Below are positions 8,914-17,750 of a stretch of DNA of 64,000 bases, piece after piece. A program made the translations under genes and the position numbers. Source of the DNA: CAVPJW01 sp963705525 (GTDB taxonomy: Bacteria > Acidobacteriota > Vicinamibacteria > Vicinamibacterales > CAVPJW01); NCBI GenBank assembly GCA_963705525.1, contig CAVPJW010000004.1, positions 1,178,001-1,242,000 of the forward strand, written 5' to 3'. The notes under the pieces were generated by a model that made no database searches, was not told the DNA's origin, and saw nothing but the letters and a program-made list of their open reading frames with translations. How positions within the stretch are numbered: the first letter of the stretch is position 1; each line of letters begins with the position of its first letter.

Positions 8914-9120
8914 ATGCGTATCACAGGCAAGGTCAAGTGGTTCAACAACGCCAAGGGTTACGGTTTCATCGAACGCGAGGGTGGGAGCGACGTCTTCGTC
9001 CACTACTCCGCCATTCAGGGCTCCGGATTCCGCTCGCTCGAAGAGGGGCAGGTCGTGGAGTTCGAAATCGTGGACGGTCCGAAGGGCCCGCAGGCGGGCA
9101 ACGTCACCAGAGCCGCCTAG
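8914..9120 (+). CDS. cspA: cold-shock protein, CspA family
   Basis: The 68-residue single cold-shock domain is complete. RNP-1 is KGYGFI and RNP-2 is VFVHYSAI, both followed by the conserved VEFEIVDGPKGPQAGNV ending. It binds single-stranded nucleic acid and acts as an RNA chaperone. The ATG at 8914 is the family's normal start (MRITGKVKWFN); the frame is open further upstream through the leader. The gene is monocistronic, with a strong promoter 5' and a hairpin terminator 3'. The long structured leader suggests post-initiation control, as is known for other cspA genes. Confidence 0.95.
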   Translation: MRITGKVKWFNNAKGYGFIEREGGSDVFVHYSAIQGSGFRSLEEGQVVEFEIVDGPKGPQAGNVTRAA

Positions 9121-9133
9121 ACCGCTCAGTTGG

Positions 9134-9157
9134 GAGCCCGGCCTTCGGGCCGGGCTC
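9134..9157. terminator. bidirectional hairpin terminator
   Basis: A 10-bp perfect stem, GAGCCCGGCC/GGCCGGGCTC, is capped by a TTCG tetraloop and sits between the convergent cspA and the gene at 9168. There is no long T tract, so efficiency is uncertain. Confidence 0.75.
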
Positions 9158-9167
9158 TCTGCACGAC

Positions 9168-9764
9168 TCACTCCTCCGGTTCATCCTCCTTCACGCCTTT
9201 CAATCCTCTCGCAGTCACGCTGACGCGGCCATTCTCGACCTTCACCCGGACGGCCACTTCGACGCTGCCTTCCCGTCTGAGCCGCCGCACTTCGTCGCCA
9301 ACGAGGCTCGCAAACTTGCCGAACGGCACCGAGTCCTGTCCGGTTTCGCGCCGCGCCTCCTCCAGGCGCTGATAGAGATCCCGCAGCTTGTCCGCTTCCC
9401 GGGTCACATCGTCGAACGTGACGACCGTGACAATCCGGGTCGAAGGCGGAGGCCCCTGAGGCTCGTCGGATCCGCGATCCGGAAAAGGCCCGGAGCGGCC
9501 CTCTTCGCGGGCGCGAAGCCCCCGATCCCAGAGCTCGGTGAAGGTCAGGAAGCGGCTCTGGAGCGTAGCAAAGCGAAACCGATCGGCGTGGTTGGGGATG
9601 TGGCGGCGATCGCAGCGCTTGACGAGCGCTTCCACGCGGCTCCGCGTTTCGAGGGGCGGCCGCGGCAGCCGGCCCGAAAAATACATGTTGTATTCGGACT
9701 CGAGGAGCTTCAAGTCGATCTCGAGCTGCTTCAGGTCGCGGTCGATCTCGGACGGCGCGCTCAC
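9168..9764 (-). CDS. conserved protein, possibly MXAN_5187 C-terminal-domain family
   Basis: This charged soluble protein of 198 residues has no signal peptide or membrane helix. The N-terminus (IDRDLKQLEIDLKLLESEYN, then MYFSGRLPRPP) resembles what I recall as the MXAN_5187 C-terminal domain of myxobacteria. A Pro/Arg-rich linker follows (residues 85-110), then a helical segment (VTREADKLRDLYQRLEEARR) and a small beta-rich end. It lies seven bases downstream of the gene at 9772 and both point away from selA. Function is unknown; the family name is a recollection that a profile search should test. Confidence 0.6.
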   Translation of the reverse strand: MSAPSEIDRDLKQLEIDLKLLESEYNMYFSGRLPRPPLETRSRVEALVKRCDRRHIPNHADRFRFATLQSRFLTFTELWDRGLRAREEGRSGPFPDRGSDEPQGPPPSTRIVTVVTFDDVTREADKLRDLYQRLEEARRETGQDSVPFGKFASLVGDEVRRLRREGSVEVAVRVKVENGRVSVTARGLKGVKEDEPEE

Positions 9765-9771
9765 GAGTGCC

Positions 9772-10254
9772 TCACCGCCGCATCAGGAGCCAGACGAGCG
9801 GCAACCAGAGCTCTCGCGCGTAGGGCACGGGCCGATCGTTGACGAGCACCTCGCAGCCGTCGAGTCGGCCGACGATCTGAAACAGCTCGTGCAGACGGAC
9901 CGCGTCGCTCGACCAGAACCGCGCCCGATGGCGAAACGCGTCGCCCGTCCCGACCTCGCGATGTTCCGCGGACGCGCGCGCCATCTTCAACGCGCGCTCG
10001 TAGTCCGGACCGTCGAATCTTGGAAAGACCAGCGTGATCGAGAAAGGACGTTCCTCCGGGCCGAACAAGGCTTCGCGAAGATCAGGATCGAGCGCCGCGA
10101 GCTCCTCCGGTGTCGGCTCTTCCGGCAGATCGACGTAGGGCCAGAAGCGCTCGCGCGGACGGTACTGCGGCACGGTTTCCCCGGATTGCGACGAGGGGCC
10201 GGACGTCCTTTCCGTCGTAGACACCGGGTCCGCCGGCTTTCGAGATCGTTCCAT
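9772..10254 (-). CDS. conserved hypothetical protein
   Basis: A 160-residue protein that I do not recognise. The frame is open upstream, but the ATG at 10254 (MERSRKPADPVS) is the most likely start. The first 40 residues are low-complexity and polar. A compact domain follows, with FWPYVDLPEEPTPEELAALD, a beta-strand segment FSITLVFPRFDGPDYERALK and a C-terminal hydrophobic end LWLPLVWLLMRR. The seven-base gap to the following gene (9168-9764) implies an operon and a shared role. Confidence 0.6.
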   Translation of the reverse strand: MERSRKPADPVSTTERTSGPSSQSGETVPQYRPRERFWPYVDLPEEPTPEELAALDPDLREALFGPEERPFSITLVFPRFDGPDYERALKMARASAEHREVGTGDAFRHRARFWSSDAVRLHELFQIVGRLDGCEVLVNDRPVPYARELWLPLVWLLMRR

Positions 10255-10376
10255 GAGTAATGTCGGCGAGTCTGCGCGCGATTTTCCGCTGGCGCGGTGA
10301 TGGTATCCTGACAGCGCGTACAGCCGCAAGCAAGCCGCCGCGCTGACCGCGGTTCGATTCGGGCTCGGGCGCGCAC

Positions 10377-11762
10377 ATGACCGACTTTCGGGCGATTCCT
10401 TCGATCGATCAGCTTCGCCAGCGTGAGCGCGTCCGCTCGCTCGCGGAGCGGTTCGGCCACGACGCGGTGGTTGACGCGCTGCGGGCCGCCGCCGGCGAGG
10501 CGCGGAGTCGTCTGAGCGACGGCTCGCTGACCAGCGACGCGGCGGAACTGGCTCACTTCATCGAGCGTTCAGCCGAGGCGTCCGTCCGGGAGACCTTTCG
10601 TCCGTCGCTGCGGCTCGTCATCAACGCGACCGGCGTCATCATCCACACCAATCTGGGGCGTGCCCCCCTGGGCAGTGTGGCTGCGCAAGCGGTGGCCGAT
10701 CTGTCCGTCGCATATTGCAACCTCGAGTACGACCTCGAGGCCGGGGCGCGCGGCAGCCGCGACCAGCACGCCGACCGGCTGCTGTGCCGTCTGACGGGCG
10801 CCGAGTCGGCGCTCGTCGTGAACAACAACGCCGCGGCCACGCTGCTGACCCTTGCGTCGCTCGCGACCGGACGCGAAGTCGTGATCTCGCGAGGCGAGCT
10901 CGTCGAAATCGGCGGCGGCTTCCGCGTCCCGGATGTGATGGTGCAGTCCGGCGCGATGCTGCGAGAAGTCGGCACCACCAACAAGACGAGAATCGGCGAC
11001 TACAGCGCGGCCGTCGGCGAGCGGACCGCGCTCATCCTCAGAGTGCACCCGTCCAACTTTCGCATCGAAGGATTCAGCGAGCGGCCTTCGCTCGCCGAAA
11101 TCGTTGAACTGGGGCGAAGCCTGAACGTGCCGGTGGCGGAAGATCTCGGAAGCGGCTGCCTGCTGGACGCCTCCCGCGCCCTCGGCGCTTCGAATTCCAT
11201 TCACGAGCCCACAGTTCAGGCCAGCCTCGACGCGGGCGTCGATCTCGTCCTCTTCAGCGGGGACAAGATGCTGGGAGGCCCGCAGTCGGGAATCATTGTG
11301 GGCCGACGAGCCCTGGTCGACCGACTGCGACGCCATCCGCTGATGCGCGCGGTTCGTGCCGGCAAAATGGTGTACGCCGCGCTTGAAACGACACTCGTCG
11401 AGTACCAGCGGGGACGCGCAGAGGAGGCCGTGCCCGTCGCGCGGATGATTGCCATGGGCCTTCCGGAGATCGAGCGTCGCGCGGGACAGATCGTCCGGTC
11501 GATCGCCTCGACGACGCTCACCGCGACACTGGTACCGGGCCTGTCCACGATCGGAGGCGGCAGCGCGCCGGGCATGACGCTCGCAACATGCCTGATTGCC
11601 CTGACGTCGACCGAGGACTCGGCAGACGCGCTGGAGTGGCGTCTCCGCCACCTGAATCCCCCGGTTATCGCCCGCATCGAGGAAGACCGCGTCGTCCTCG
11701 ATCCTCGGACGGTTCTCTCAGGCCAGGACGAAGTCCTCGTCCGATTGCTCAACGAGCTGTAG
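10377..11762 (+). CDS. selA: L-seryl-tRNA(Sec) selenium transferase
   Basis: This PLP enzyme converts seryl-tRNA(Sec) to selenocysteinyl-tRNA(Sec) using selenophosphate. The 461-residue protein has the SelA N-terminal helical domain (IPSIDQLRQRERVRSLAERF), the NATGVIIHTNLGRAPLG segment and the PLP-lysine motif FSGDKMLGGPQSGIIVG near residue 300. Its stop is five bases from the convergent nuoN stop. No selB, selC or selD and no in-frame UGA selenoprotein was found in this window. The Mo oxidoreductase at 38531 has Cys at the position that is Sec in FdhF. Confidence 0.96.
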   Translation: MTDFRAIPSIDQLRQRERVRSLAERFGHDAVVDALRAAAGEARSRLSDGSLTSDAAELAHFIERSAEASVRETFRPSLRLVINATGVIIHTNLGRAPLGSVAAQAVADLSVAYCNLEYDLEAGARGSRDQHADRLLCRLTGAESALVVNNNAAATLLTLASLATGREVVISRGELVEIGGGFRVPDVMVQSGAMLREVGTTNKTRIGDYSAAVGERTALILRVHPSNFRIEGFSERPSLAEIVELGRSLNVPVAEDLGSGCLLDASRALGASNSIHEPTVQASLDAGVDLVLFSGDKMLGGPQSGIIVGRRALVDRLRRHPLMRAVRAGKMVYAALETTLVEYQRGRAEEAVPVARMIAMGLPEIERRAGQIVRSIASTTLTATLVPGLSTIGGGSAPGMTLATCLIALTSTEDSADALEWRLRHLNPPVIARIEEDRVVLDPRTVLSGQDEVLVRLLNEL

Positions 11763-11767
11763 CGGTT

Positions 11768-13204
11768 TCAGAAGAGCGTGCGGACGGAACTGGCTGCGAG
11801 ATCCAGGAGTCGAGTCGGCAGGATCCCCAGATACAGGATCGCGATCCCCGAAAACAGCAGCGCGGCCGTCGCCGTGAGAGGCACGGGGGGCATGAGGACG
11901 CGACCGGGAGTGTCCGTCATGTACATCATGACGACCACACGGAGATAGAAGAACACCGCGATGACGCTCGTCAGGACGCCAATCACCGCCAGTCCATAGT
12001 AGCCGGCAGAGACGGCGGCACTGAACACATACCACTTCGCGACAAACCCCACCGTCGGCGGAAAGCCACCGAGTGACAGCAGAAACACCGTCAAGAGCGC
12101 CGCGTGCACCGGATGTGTGTTCCAGAGTCCTGCGTAATCGGCGATATCGTCGTCCTCCCGATCCCTGCTGCCCAGGAGTGCAATGACGCCGAAGGCGCCA
12201 AGATTCGTGACGGCGTAGGCGAGAAGATAGAAGAGGATTGCGCCCTTCCCCGCCTGATTCGCCGACACGAGCGCCAGCAGCAGGTAACCCGCGTGCGCAA
12301 TGCTCGAGTACGCGAGCATCCGCTTCAGGCTGGTTTGCGCCACCCCGACGATGGTGCCGAAGATCATCGTCAGGAGCGCGAGACACCAGACGATCGGCGT
12401 CCAATCCGCCTTCAGCGGTTCGAGCGCGGAGAAAAAGACACGAGCGAGCGCGGCGAACGCCGCGGCCTTGACGCCGGTGGACATGAAGCCCGTGACCACG
12501 GTCGGCGCGCCCTGGTACGCATCAGGCGTCCACATGTGGAATGGAACCGCGGACACCTTGAACGCGAAGCCGACGAGCAAAAGCCCGAGCGCGAAGAGCA
12601 TCATCGGCTGCTGATCCATGGCGGGCGAAGAGAGCACGACGCCGATGCGGTCGAGTCGGGTGGCCCCGGTGACGCCATACGTCAGCGCGATTCCGTACAG
12701 GAAGAACGCGCTCGACAGCCCGCCGAGCAGAAAATATTTGAAGGCCGCTTCAGTACCGTGCTCGGAATCGCGACGGATCCCGGTCAGCACGTACACGGCG
12801 AGGGACAGAACCTCCAAGGCGAGAAAGATGACGAGGAGGTCGGTCGCGATCGCCATCAGCATCATGCCCGCGATGGAGAACAGCGTCAGCGCGTAGTAAT
12901 CGCCGCCGGGGATGCCGTCGCGCTCGATGGTCGAGGCCGAGAAGACGACCGTCAGCATCCCGATCACGACGAGAATGAGCGTCACGAAGAGGCCGAAATT
13001 GTCGGCGACGAGCACGCCAAAACTCGACAGGTTCCGGTTCCAGAGCAGCACGGAGACGACACCCGCCCCGATGAGCCCGATGAGCGCCAATGCGCCGATG
13101 GGCGGACGCTCGTCATGGCCGCGAAAGGCTTCGGCGACCATCGCCGCGAGTCCGGCGGACACGACGCACGCGATTGGGAACGTGGCGTTGAACGAGGGAG
13201 ACAT
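11768..13204 (-). CDS. nuoN: NADH-quinone oxidoreductase subunit N
   Basis: This antiporter-like membrane subunit of complex I has 478 residues and about 14 helices. Typical sequence includes YALTLFSIAGMMLMAIATDL, FKVSAVPFHMWTPDAYQGAP (with the conserved proton-path Lys) and the helix with LKRMLAYSSIAHAGYLLLAL. It is the last gene of the minus-strand nuo operon and converges on selA. It starts at ATG 13204, fifteen bases after the nuoM stop, within a GAAC-repeat tract. Confidence 0.95.
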   Translation of the reverse strand: MSPSFNATFPIACVVSAGLAAMVAEAFRGHDERPPIGALALIGLIGAGVVSVLLWNRNLSSFGVLVADNFGLFVTLILVVIGMLTVVFSASTIERDGIPGGDYYALTLFSIAGMMLMAIATDLLVIFLALEVLSLAVYVLTGIRRDSEHGTEAAFKYFLLGGLSSAFFLYGIALTYGVTGATRLDRIGVVLSSPAMDQQPMMLFALGLLLVGFAFKVSAVPFHMWTPDAYQGAPTVVTGFMSTGVKAAAFAALARVFFSALEPLKADWTPIVWCLALLTMIFGTIVGVAQTSLKRMLAYSSIAHAGYLLLALVSANQAGKGAILFYLLAYAVTNLGAFGVIALLGSRDREDDDIADYAGLWNTHPVHAALLTVFLLSLGGFPPTVGFVAKWYVFSAAVSAGYYGLAVIGVLTSVIAVFFYLRVVVMMYMTDTPGRVLMPPVPLTATAALLFSGIAILYLGILPTRLLDLAASSVRTLF

Positions 13205-13327
13205 CTCAGCTTCTAAGTTCTATGGTTCTAAGGTTCCAGGGTTTCCGGTTTTGGTTCCCAGTTCACGAGTTCCATTCGATCTCGGAAGCGAAACCCTGGC
13301 ACGGTAGAACCCCGGAACGGTAGAACC
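13205..13327. repeat. GAAC octad tract folding as a long inverted repeat, nuoM/nuoN junction
   Basis: The tract has GGTTC units on one side and mirrored GAACC units on the other. The outer arms are GGTTCTAAGGTTCC (13224-13237) and GGAACGGTAGAACC (13314-13327), which pair at 12 of 14 positions. Nested inside is a perfect 10-bp pair, CCAGGGTTTC (13236-13245) and GAAACCCTGG (13290-13299). On the coding strand the units show a period near eight. The tract overlaps the 3' end of nuoM and may form a strong intercistronic hairpin. Confidence 0.75.
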
Positions 13328-14839
13328 TTTTTGCACTTCCATCCGCTGCGCCTGACGAACGCGGCCGACGAGACGATCGACCGAGGGTCCCATCGGCGTC
13401 AGGAAGAGTCCGGGCACGATGCCCATCAGAATCACGACGGCGACGGCGGGCAACAGGGCCCATCGCTCGCGGCCTGTCAGATCGGGCAGCGTCCGGTTCT
13501 CCTCGTGCGTCACCGTTCCGTAATTGACTCGCTGGAACATCCACAGCATGTAGACGGCCGACAGAATCATCCCGACGGCCGCCACCGACGCAAATCGCGG
13601 GTTCCACCTGAAAGCGCCGAGCAGGATCAGGAACTCGCCGATGAATCCGTTCAGACCCGGGAGACCGATCGACGCGAGCGTCACGATCAGAAACGCGGCG
13701 GTCATCTGCGGGATCACCGCCTTGAGGCCGCCAAACTGCGCGATGAGACGCGTGTGCCGCCGATCGGACAGCATGCCGACGATGAGGAACAGCGCACCGG
13801 TGCTGACGCCATGTGCCAGCATTTGGAAGACGGCTCCCTGCAGCCCCTGTGCATTCATCGCCGCAATGCCCAGCACGACGAACCCGAGGTGGCTCACGCT
13901 CGAGTAGGCGACGAGCTTCTTCATGTCCGGCTGCACCATGGCGACGAGCGCGCCATACACGATGCCAATGACGGCCAACGTGGCCAGATACGGCGCAAAG
14001 AAGAGTGCCGCGTCGGGAAACAGCGGGAACGCAAACCGGACGAGGCCGTACGTCCCCATCTTCAGGAGGACCCCGGCCAGGATGACCGACCCCGCCGTCG
14101 GCGCTTCGACGTGCGCATCGGGCAGCCAGGTGTGGAACGGGAAGAGCGGCACTTTGATCGCGAATGCGAGCGCAAACGCCAGGAACAGCCAGAACTGCAC
14201 CGCCGGCGCAATCGACAGCTCGTAGAGCTCTTCGAGCTCGAAGCTCGCCGCGCCGGTCGACGACTGGTGCAGATAGGCGAGGCCGATGATGGCAATCAGC
14301 ATCAGCACGCTGCCGGCCATCGTGTACAGAATGAACTTGACGGCCGCGTAGACGCGCCGCTCGTATCCCCAGATGCCAATCAGGAAGTACATCGGGATCA
14401 GCATCGCGTCCCAGAACACATAGAAGAGGAAGAGATCGAGAGACACGAAAACGCCCATCATGGCGGCTTCGAGCACGAGGATGAAGATGCAGAACTCCTT
14501 GACCTTGCGCGAAACAGACTGCCACGATGACAAGAGCGCGAGCGGCGTGAGAAACCCCGTGAGGACAATGAGGAACAGGCTGATCCCGTCCACGCCCATC
14601 AGATATTGAATCCCGAATGCCGGAATCCACTGATGCCGCTCGACGAACTGAAAGTCGGCCATCGTCGAATCGAATCTCGCCCAGAGCAGCAGCGTCTCGG
14701 CGAAGACGAGAATGGACACGATCAACGCCACGCGGCGGACGAGGCCGTCACGTCGGCCGTCTTCGTTCCCCAGAAGCAACAGGAGAACGGCGCCGAGAAT
14801 CGGGAGCCAGACGATGGTCGATAGGATTGGGAAATGCAC
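13220..14839 (-). CDS. nuoM: NADH-quinone oxidoreductase subunit M
   Basis: This antiporter-like membrane subunit of complex I has 539 residues and starts at GTG 14839. It shows EAAMMGVFVSLDLFLFYVFW with the conserved Glu, VPLFPFHTWLPDAHVEAPT, and KLVAYSSVSHLGFVVLGIAA. The last transmembrane segment (AVVILMGIVPGLFLTPMG) is followed by a normal short end and then about 35 residues (GSTVPGFYRARVSLPRSN onward). Those residues are the translation of the adjoining GAAC-repeat element, so the native stop has been lost and the protein has an aberrant tail. Confidence 0.95.
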   Translation of the reverse strand: MHFPILSTIVWLPILGAVLLLLLGNEDGRRDGLVRRVALIVSILVFAETLLLWARFDSTMADFQFVERHQWIPAFGIQYLMGVDGISLFLIVLTGFLTPLALLSSWQSVSRKVKEFCIFILVLEAAMMGVFVSLDLFLFYVFWDAMLIPMYFLIGIWGYERRVYAAVKFILYTMAGSVLMLIAIIGLAYLHQSSTGAASFELEELYELSIAPAVQFWLFLAFALAFAIKVPLFPFHTWLPDAHVEAPTAGSVILAGVLLKMGTYGLVRFAFPLFPDAALFFAPYLATLAVIGIVYGALVAMVQPDMKKLVAYSSVSHLGFVVLGIAAMNAQGLQGAVFQMLAHGVSTGALFLIVGMLSDRRHTRLIAQFGGLKAVIPQMTAAFLIVTLASIGLPGLNGFIGEFLILLGAFRWNPRFASVAAVGMILSAVYMLWMFQRVNYGTVTHEENRTLPDLTGRERWALLPAVAVVILMGIVPGLFLTPMGPSVDRLVGRVRQAQRMEVQKGSTVPGFYRARVSLPRSNGTRELGTKTGNPGTLEP

Positions 14840-14842
14840 TCT

Positions 14843-14879
14843 CTAGTTCTTGGTTCTTGGTTCTTAGTCCTTAGTTCAA
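14843..14879. repeat. GAAC heptad repeat, nuoL/nuoM junction
   Basis: Read on the minus strand this is a run of AAGAACC-type heptads (AAGAACC, AAGAACC, AAGAACT) preceded by degenerate units. It lies between the nuoM start and the nuoL stop and is nearly identical to the tract at 21862. Confidence 0.7.
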
Positions 14880-14895
14880 GCCTGCGCCTGAGCCG

Positions 14896-16908
14896 TCACA
14901 GAAGCAGGTAATACCCGAGCACCACGATCACGCCGACGACGAATGACACGGCGTAGCTACGGACCGATCCGGTTTGCACGCGTCTCAGCAGGTCGCTCAT
15001 CTGGCGGACCGCCGTGCCGGTGCCGTTCACCGCACCGTCGATGAACCCCACGTCGATGCCGCGCCACAAAACCGTCGTCGACAGGTTCTTGATTGGCTGC
15101 ACGATCACCGCGTCGTAGATCTCATCCACGTAGTACTTGTTCAGCAGCAATCTGTGCACCGCCGAGAACCGGGTCGACAGTTTGTCAGCCAGGTCACGTC
15201 GCCGCAGGAACAGGAACTGAGCAAGCGCGATGCCTGCGACGGCGGCCGCCACCGAAACGCTCATCAGCGTCAGCTCGAGCCCTTCACCCGCTCCGCTCAC
15301 TTCGCTCACGGCCTCAGGGGATTCGCCCTCCACACCTTGCGCGTGGAAGCTCGGCGCCAGAAACGCCTCGATGCGATTCGACCCGCCGAGTACGTGCGGC
15401 AGCCCCCAGTAGCCCGCCACGATGGATCCCAGCGCGAGCACCATCAGCGCCGTCGCCATGCTTGGAGGCGCATCGTGCGGATGTGCTCCAGGCTCGTGCG
15501 GGCGACCGCCATGCGCATCACCGGACGCCGCATCCGCATGGTGCTCCTCGTCAGGCGCGGCCGAGGCCCTCGGGCCGTGGAATGCGAGAAACACCAGACG
15601 GAACATGTACGTCGCCGTCAGGAATGCCGTGAGGACCCCAACCAGCCACAGGCCCGTGCGACCCGACGTGTACGTCCTGAATAGGATTTCGTCCTTGCTG
15701 AAGAAGCCGGCGAATCCCGGCACGCCGGCGATCGCAATCGCCCCGATGAGGAACGTCCAGTACGTCTTCGGCAGCGCCGAACGCAGCCCGCCCATCCGGC
15801 GGAGATCCTGCTCGCCGGCGAGGGCGTGAATCACGGCGCCTGAACCGAGGAACAGCAGCGCCTTGAAGAACGCGTGGGTGAAGAGGTGAAAGATGCCGGC
15901 CGTGTAGGCGCCGACACCCATCGCCAGGAACATGTAGCCGAGCTGCGACACGGTCGAGTACGCGAGCACGCGCTTGATGTCGTTCTGCACGAGGCCGATG
16001 GTCCCCGCAAGAAGCGCTGTGGCCGCGCCGATGACCGCCACGAGGGCCAGCACCTCGGGCGCGTGTCCAAAGAGCACGGCATTTCGCCCGATCATGTACA
16101 CACCAGCCGTCACCATCGTCGCCGCGTGGATGAGTGCGGAGACCGGCGTCGGCCCCTCCATGGCGTCGGGCAGCCAGATGTACAGGGGAATCTGGGCCGA
16201 CTTCCCCGTCGCGCCGACGAACAACAGCAGCGCGATGAGCGAGGTGACGCCAAACGTGGCGTCGGGCGCCAGGCGCGCCACCGCTCCGGCAATCCCCTGA
16301 AAGTCGAGCGTCCCGAAGTGCGTGAACGCCAGCAGCATGCCGAGGACGAATCCAAAATCGCCGACACGGTTGACGATGAACGCCTTCTTGCCGGCATCGG
16401 CCGCCGACGTCTTCTGGTGCCAGAATCCGATCAGAAGATAGGAGCAGAGCCCCACACCTTCCCATCCGACGAACATGACGGGAAAGTTGGCGCCGAGGAC
16501 GAGCACGAGCATGAACGCCGCGAACAGGTTCAGATAGGAAAAGTAGCGCGCGTACTCAGCGTCCGACTCGTCGTGCATGTACCCGATCGAATAGACATGG
16601 ATCAAGCTGCCGATGCCGGTGACGACGAGGATCATCAACGCGGACAGGGGATCGAGCGCCAGAGCGAACGGGATCGTCAGATCGCCGGACGCTATCCACG
16701 TGTAGACCTCCTGCCTGATGAAACGGTGCGCCGGATCGGCCGGGAGCGACCAGACGGCCGCCAGCGACACGAGGAATGCGGCCACCATCGCCGCACAGGC
16801 GATGCCGCCGGACACCTGTTTCGACAATCGCCTGCCCAGCGCGGCATTGGCCAGGAATCCGAGGCCCGGAAGAGCGGGAATCAGCAGGAGCACGGGGGCG
16901 GTCACCAC
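14896..16908 (-). CDS. nuoL: NADH-quinone oxidoreductase subunit L
   Basis: This is the largest antiporter-like subunit of complex I, with 670 residues, about 16 helices and the long lateral amphipathic helix region at the C-terminus. Recognisable segments are FVGWEGVGLCSYLLIGFWHQ, QIPLYIWLPDAMEGPTPVSA, and KRVLAYSTVSQLGYMFLAMG. A His/Asp-rich insert (EEHHADAASGDAHGGRPHEP, near residue 470) lies between helices. It starts at GTG 16908 and overlaps the nuoK stop by seven bases. Confidence 0.97.
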   Translation of the reverse strand: MVTAPVLLLIPALPGLGFLANAALGRRLSKQVSGGIACAAMVAAFLVSLAAVWSLPADPAHRFIRQEVYTWIASGDLTIPFALALDPLSALMILVVTGIGSLIHVYSIGYMHDESDAEYARYFSYLNLFAAFMLVLVLGANFPVMFVGWEGVGLCSYLLIGFWHQKTSAADAGKKAFIVNRVGDFGFVLGMLLAFTHFGTLDFQGIAGAVARLAPDATFGVTSLIALLLFVGATGKSAQIPLYIWLPDAMEGPTPVSALIHAATMVTAGVYMIGRNAVLFGHAPEVLALVAVIGAATALLAGTIGLVQNDIKRVLAYSTVSQLGYMFLAMGVGAYTAGIFHLFTHAFFKALLFLGSGAVIHALAGEQDLRRMGGLRSALPKTYWTFLIGAIAIAGVPGFAGFFSKDEILFRTYTSGRTGLWLVGVLTAFLTATYMFRLVFLAFHGPRASAAPDEEHHADAASGDAHGGRPHEPGAHPHDAPPSMATALMVLALGSIVAGYWGLPHVLGGSNRIEAFLAPSFHAQGVEGESPEAVSEVSGAGEGLELTLMSVSVAAAVAGIALAQFLFLRRRDLADKLSTRFSAVHRLLLNKYYVDEIYDAVIVQPIKNLSTTVLWRGIDVGFIDGAVNGTGTAVRQMSDLLRRVQTGSVRSYAVSFVVGVIVVLGYYLLL

Positions 16909-17204
16909 TTGAGCCCGGTGAAGGCATCCGGGCTGAGCGACTCACGTTGACGAAAGAGCGCGATGACGAGTGCGAGCCCGACCGCGGCTTCGGCCGCCGC
17001 CACAGTCATGACGAAGAACACGATGATCTGGCCGTCGACCGAACCGCGCACGCGACCGAACGCCACGAATGCCAGGTTGGCCGCGTTGAGCATGATTTCG
17101 ATCGACAGGAGGACCGTGATCAGATTCCGCCGGATGAACACACCCATGGTGCCGATGGCGAAGAGGATCGCCGAGAGAATCACCACGTGGTTCAGCGGAG
17201 GCAT
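16902..17204 (-). CDS. nuoK: NADH-quinone oxidoreductase subunit K
   Basis: This 100-residue, three-helix membrane subunit of complex I carries the conserved Glu residues in helix 2 (LLSIEIMLNAANLAFVAFGR) and helix 3 (VAAAEAAVGLALVIALFRQR) needed for proton transfer. It sits nine bases after nuoJ and overlaps nuoL. Confidence 0.96.
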   Translation of the reverse strand: MPPLNHVVILSAILFAIGTMGVFIRRNLITVLLSIEIMLNAANLAFVAFGRVRGSVDGQIIVFFVMTVAAAEAAVGLALVIALFRQRESLSPDAFTGLKW

Positions 17205-17213
17205 TTCAAGCGC

Positions 17214-17750
17214 TCAGGGTTCAGTGTTCCGGGCCCGGAGCGGGCGAGCGATCACGACGGCTCCCAACATGGCCACGAGGATCAGGATCGACGTGACTTC
17301 GAACGCGAAGGCGTGCGTCGTGAACAGGCGCCGTCCGATATCCGCAACCGATGTCACGTCAACGGCACCGTACGGCTCGATCGAACTCAGTCGTGGCGGC
17401 CGCGAGAATGCCCACGCGAGCTCGACCGCCAGCAGTATCGACAAGAGTCCGCCGAAGCGGCGCGCCCGCGCACCCACGATCGCCGGCGGATCACCCGGCG
17501 CGTTTTCACCCGGCGCGTTGAGCAGCATCACGACGAAGAGAAAGAGCACCATGATGGCGCCCGCGTACACGATGATCTGGGTCACGGCCGCGAACGGCGC
17601 ATCGAGCAGGACGTACAACCCCGCCAGCGCGCCGAACGACGCGATCAGCAGCAGCACGCTGTGAATGGGATTGCTCTGCGTGATCACCAGTAGCGACGTG
17701 CCGACGGCGACCGCGCCAAAGAGATAGAAGAGCAGCAGATCAAACGGCAA
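17214..17750 (-). CDS. nuoJ: NADH-quinone oxidoreductase subunit J
   Basis: This membrane subunit of complex I has 178 residues and five helices. The conserved helix 3 is IIVYAGAIMVLFLFVVMLLN. The frame is open into nuoH; the TTG at 17750, which overlaps the nuoH end by 11 bases, gives the family N-terminus LPFDLLLFYLFGAVAVG. In most operons nuoI lies between nuoH and nuoJ, but here the two overlap directly, so nuoI is absent from this locus. Confidence 0.93.
   Translation of the reverse strand: MPFDLLLFYLFGAVAVGTSLLVITQSNPIHSVLLLIASFGALAGLYVLLDAPFAAVTQIIVYAGAIMVLFLFVVMLLNAPGENAPGDPPAIVGARARRFGGLLSILLAVELAWAFSRPPRLSSIEPYGAVDVTSVADIGRRLFTTHAFAFEVTSILILVAMLGAVVIARPLRARNTEP

Noticed and set aside
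10340..10376. T-loop-like sequence GGTTCGATTCGGGC upstream of selA, examined as a possible tRNA(Sec).
   Set aside because: The flanking five bases do not pair as a T stem, and no acceptor, D or anticodon arm can be drawn around it.
12104..13216. Plus-strand open frame of 370 codons opposite nuoN.
   Set aside because: Extremely charged, repetitive antisense product; nuoN on the other strand is unambiguous.
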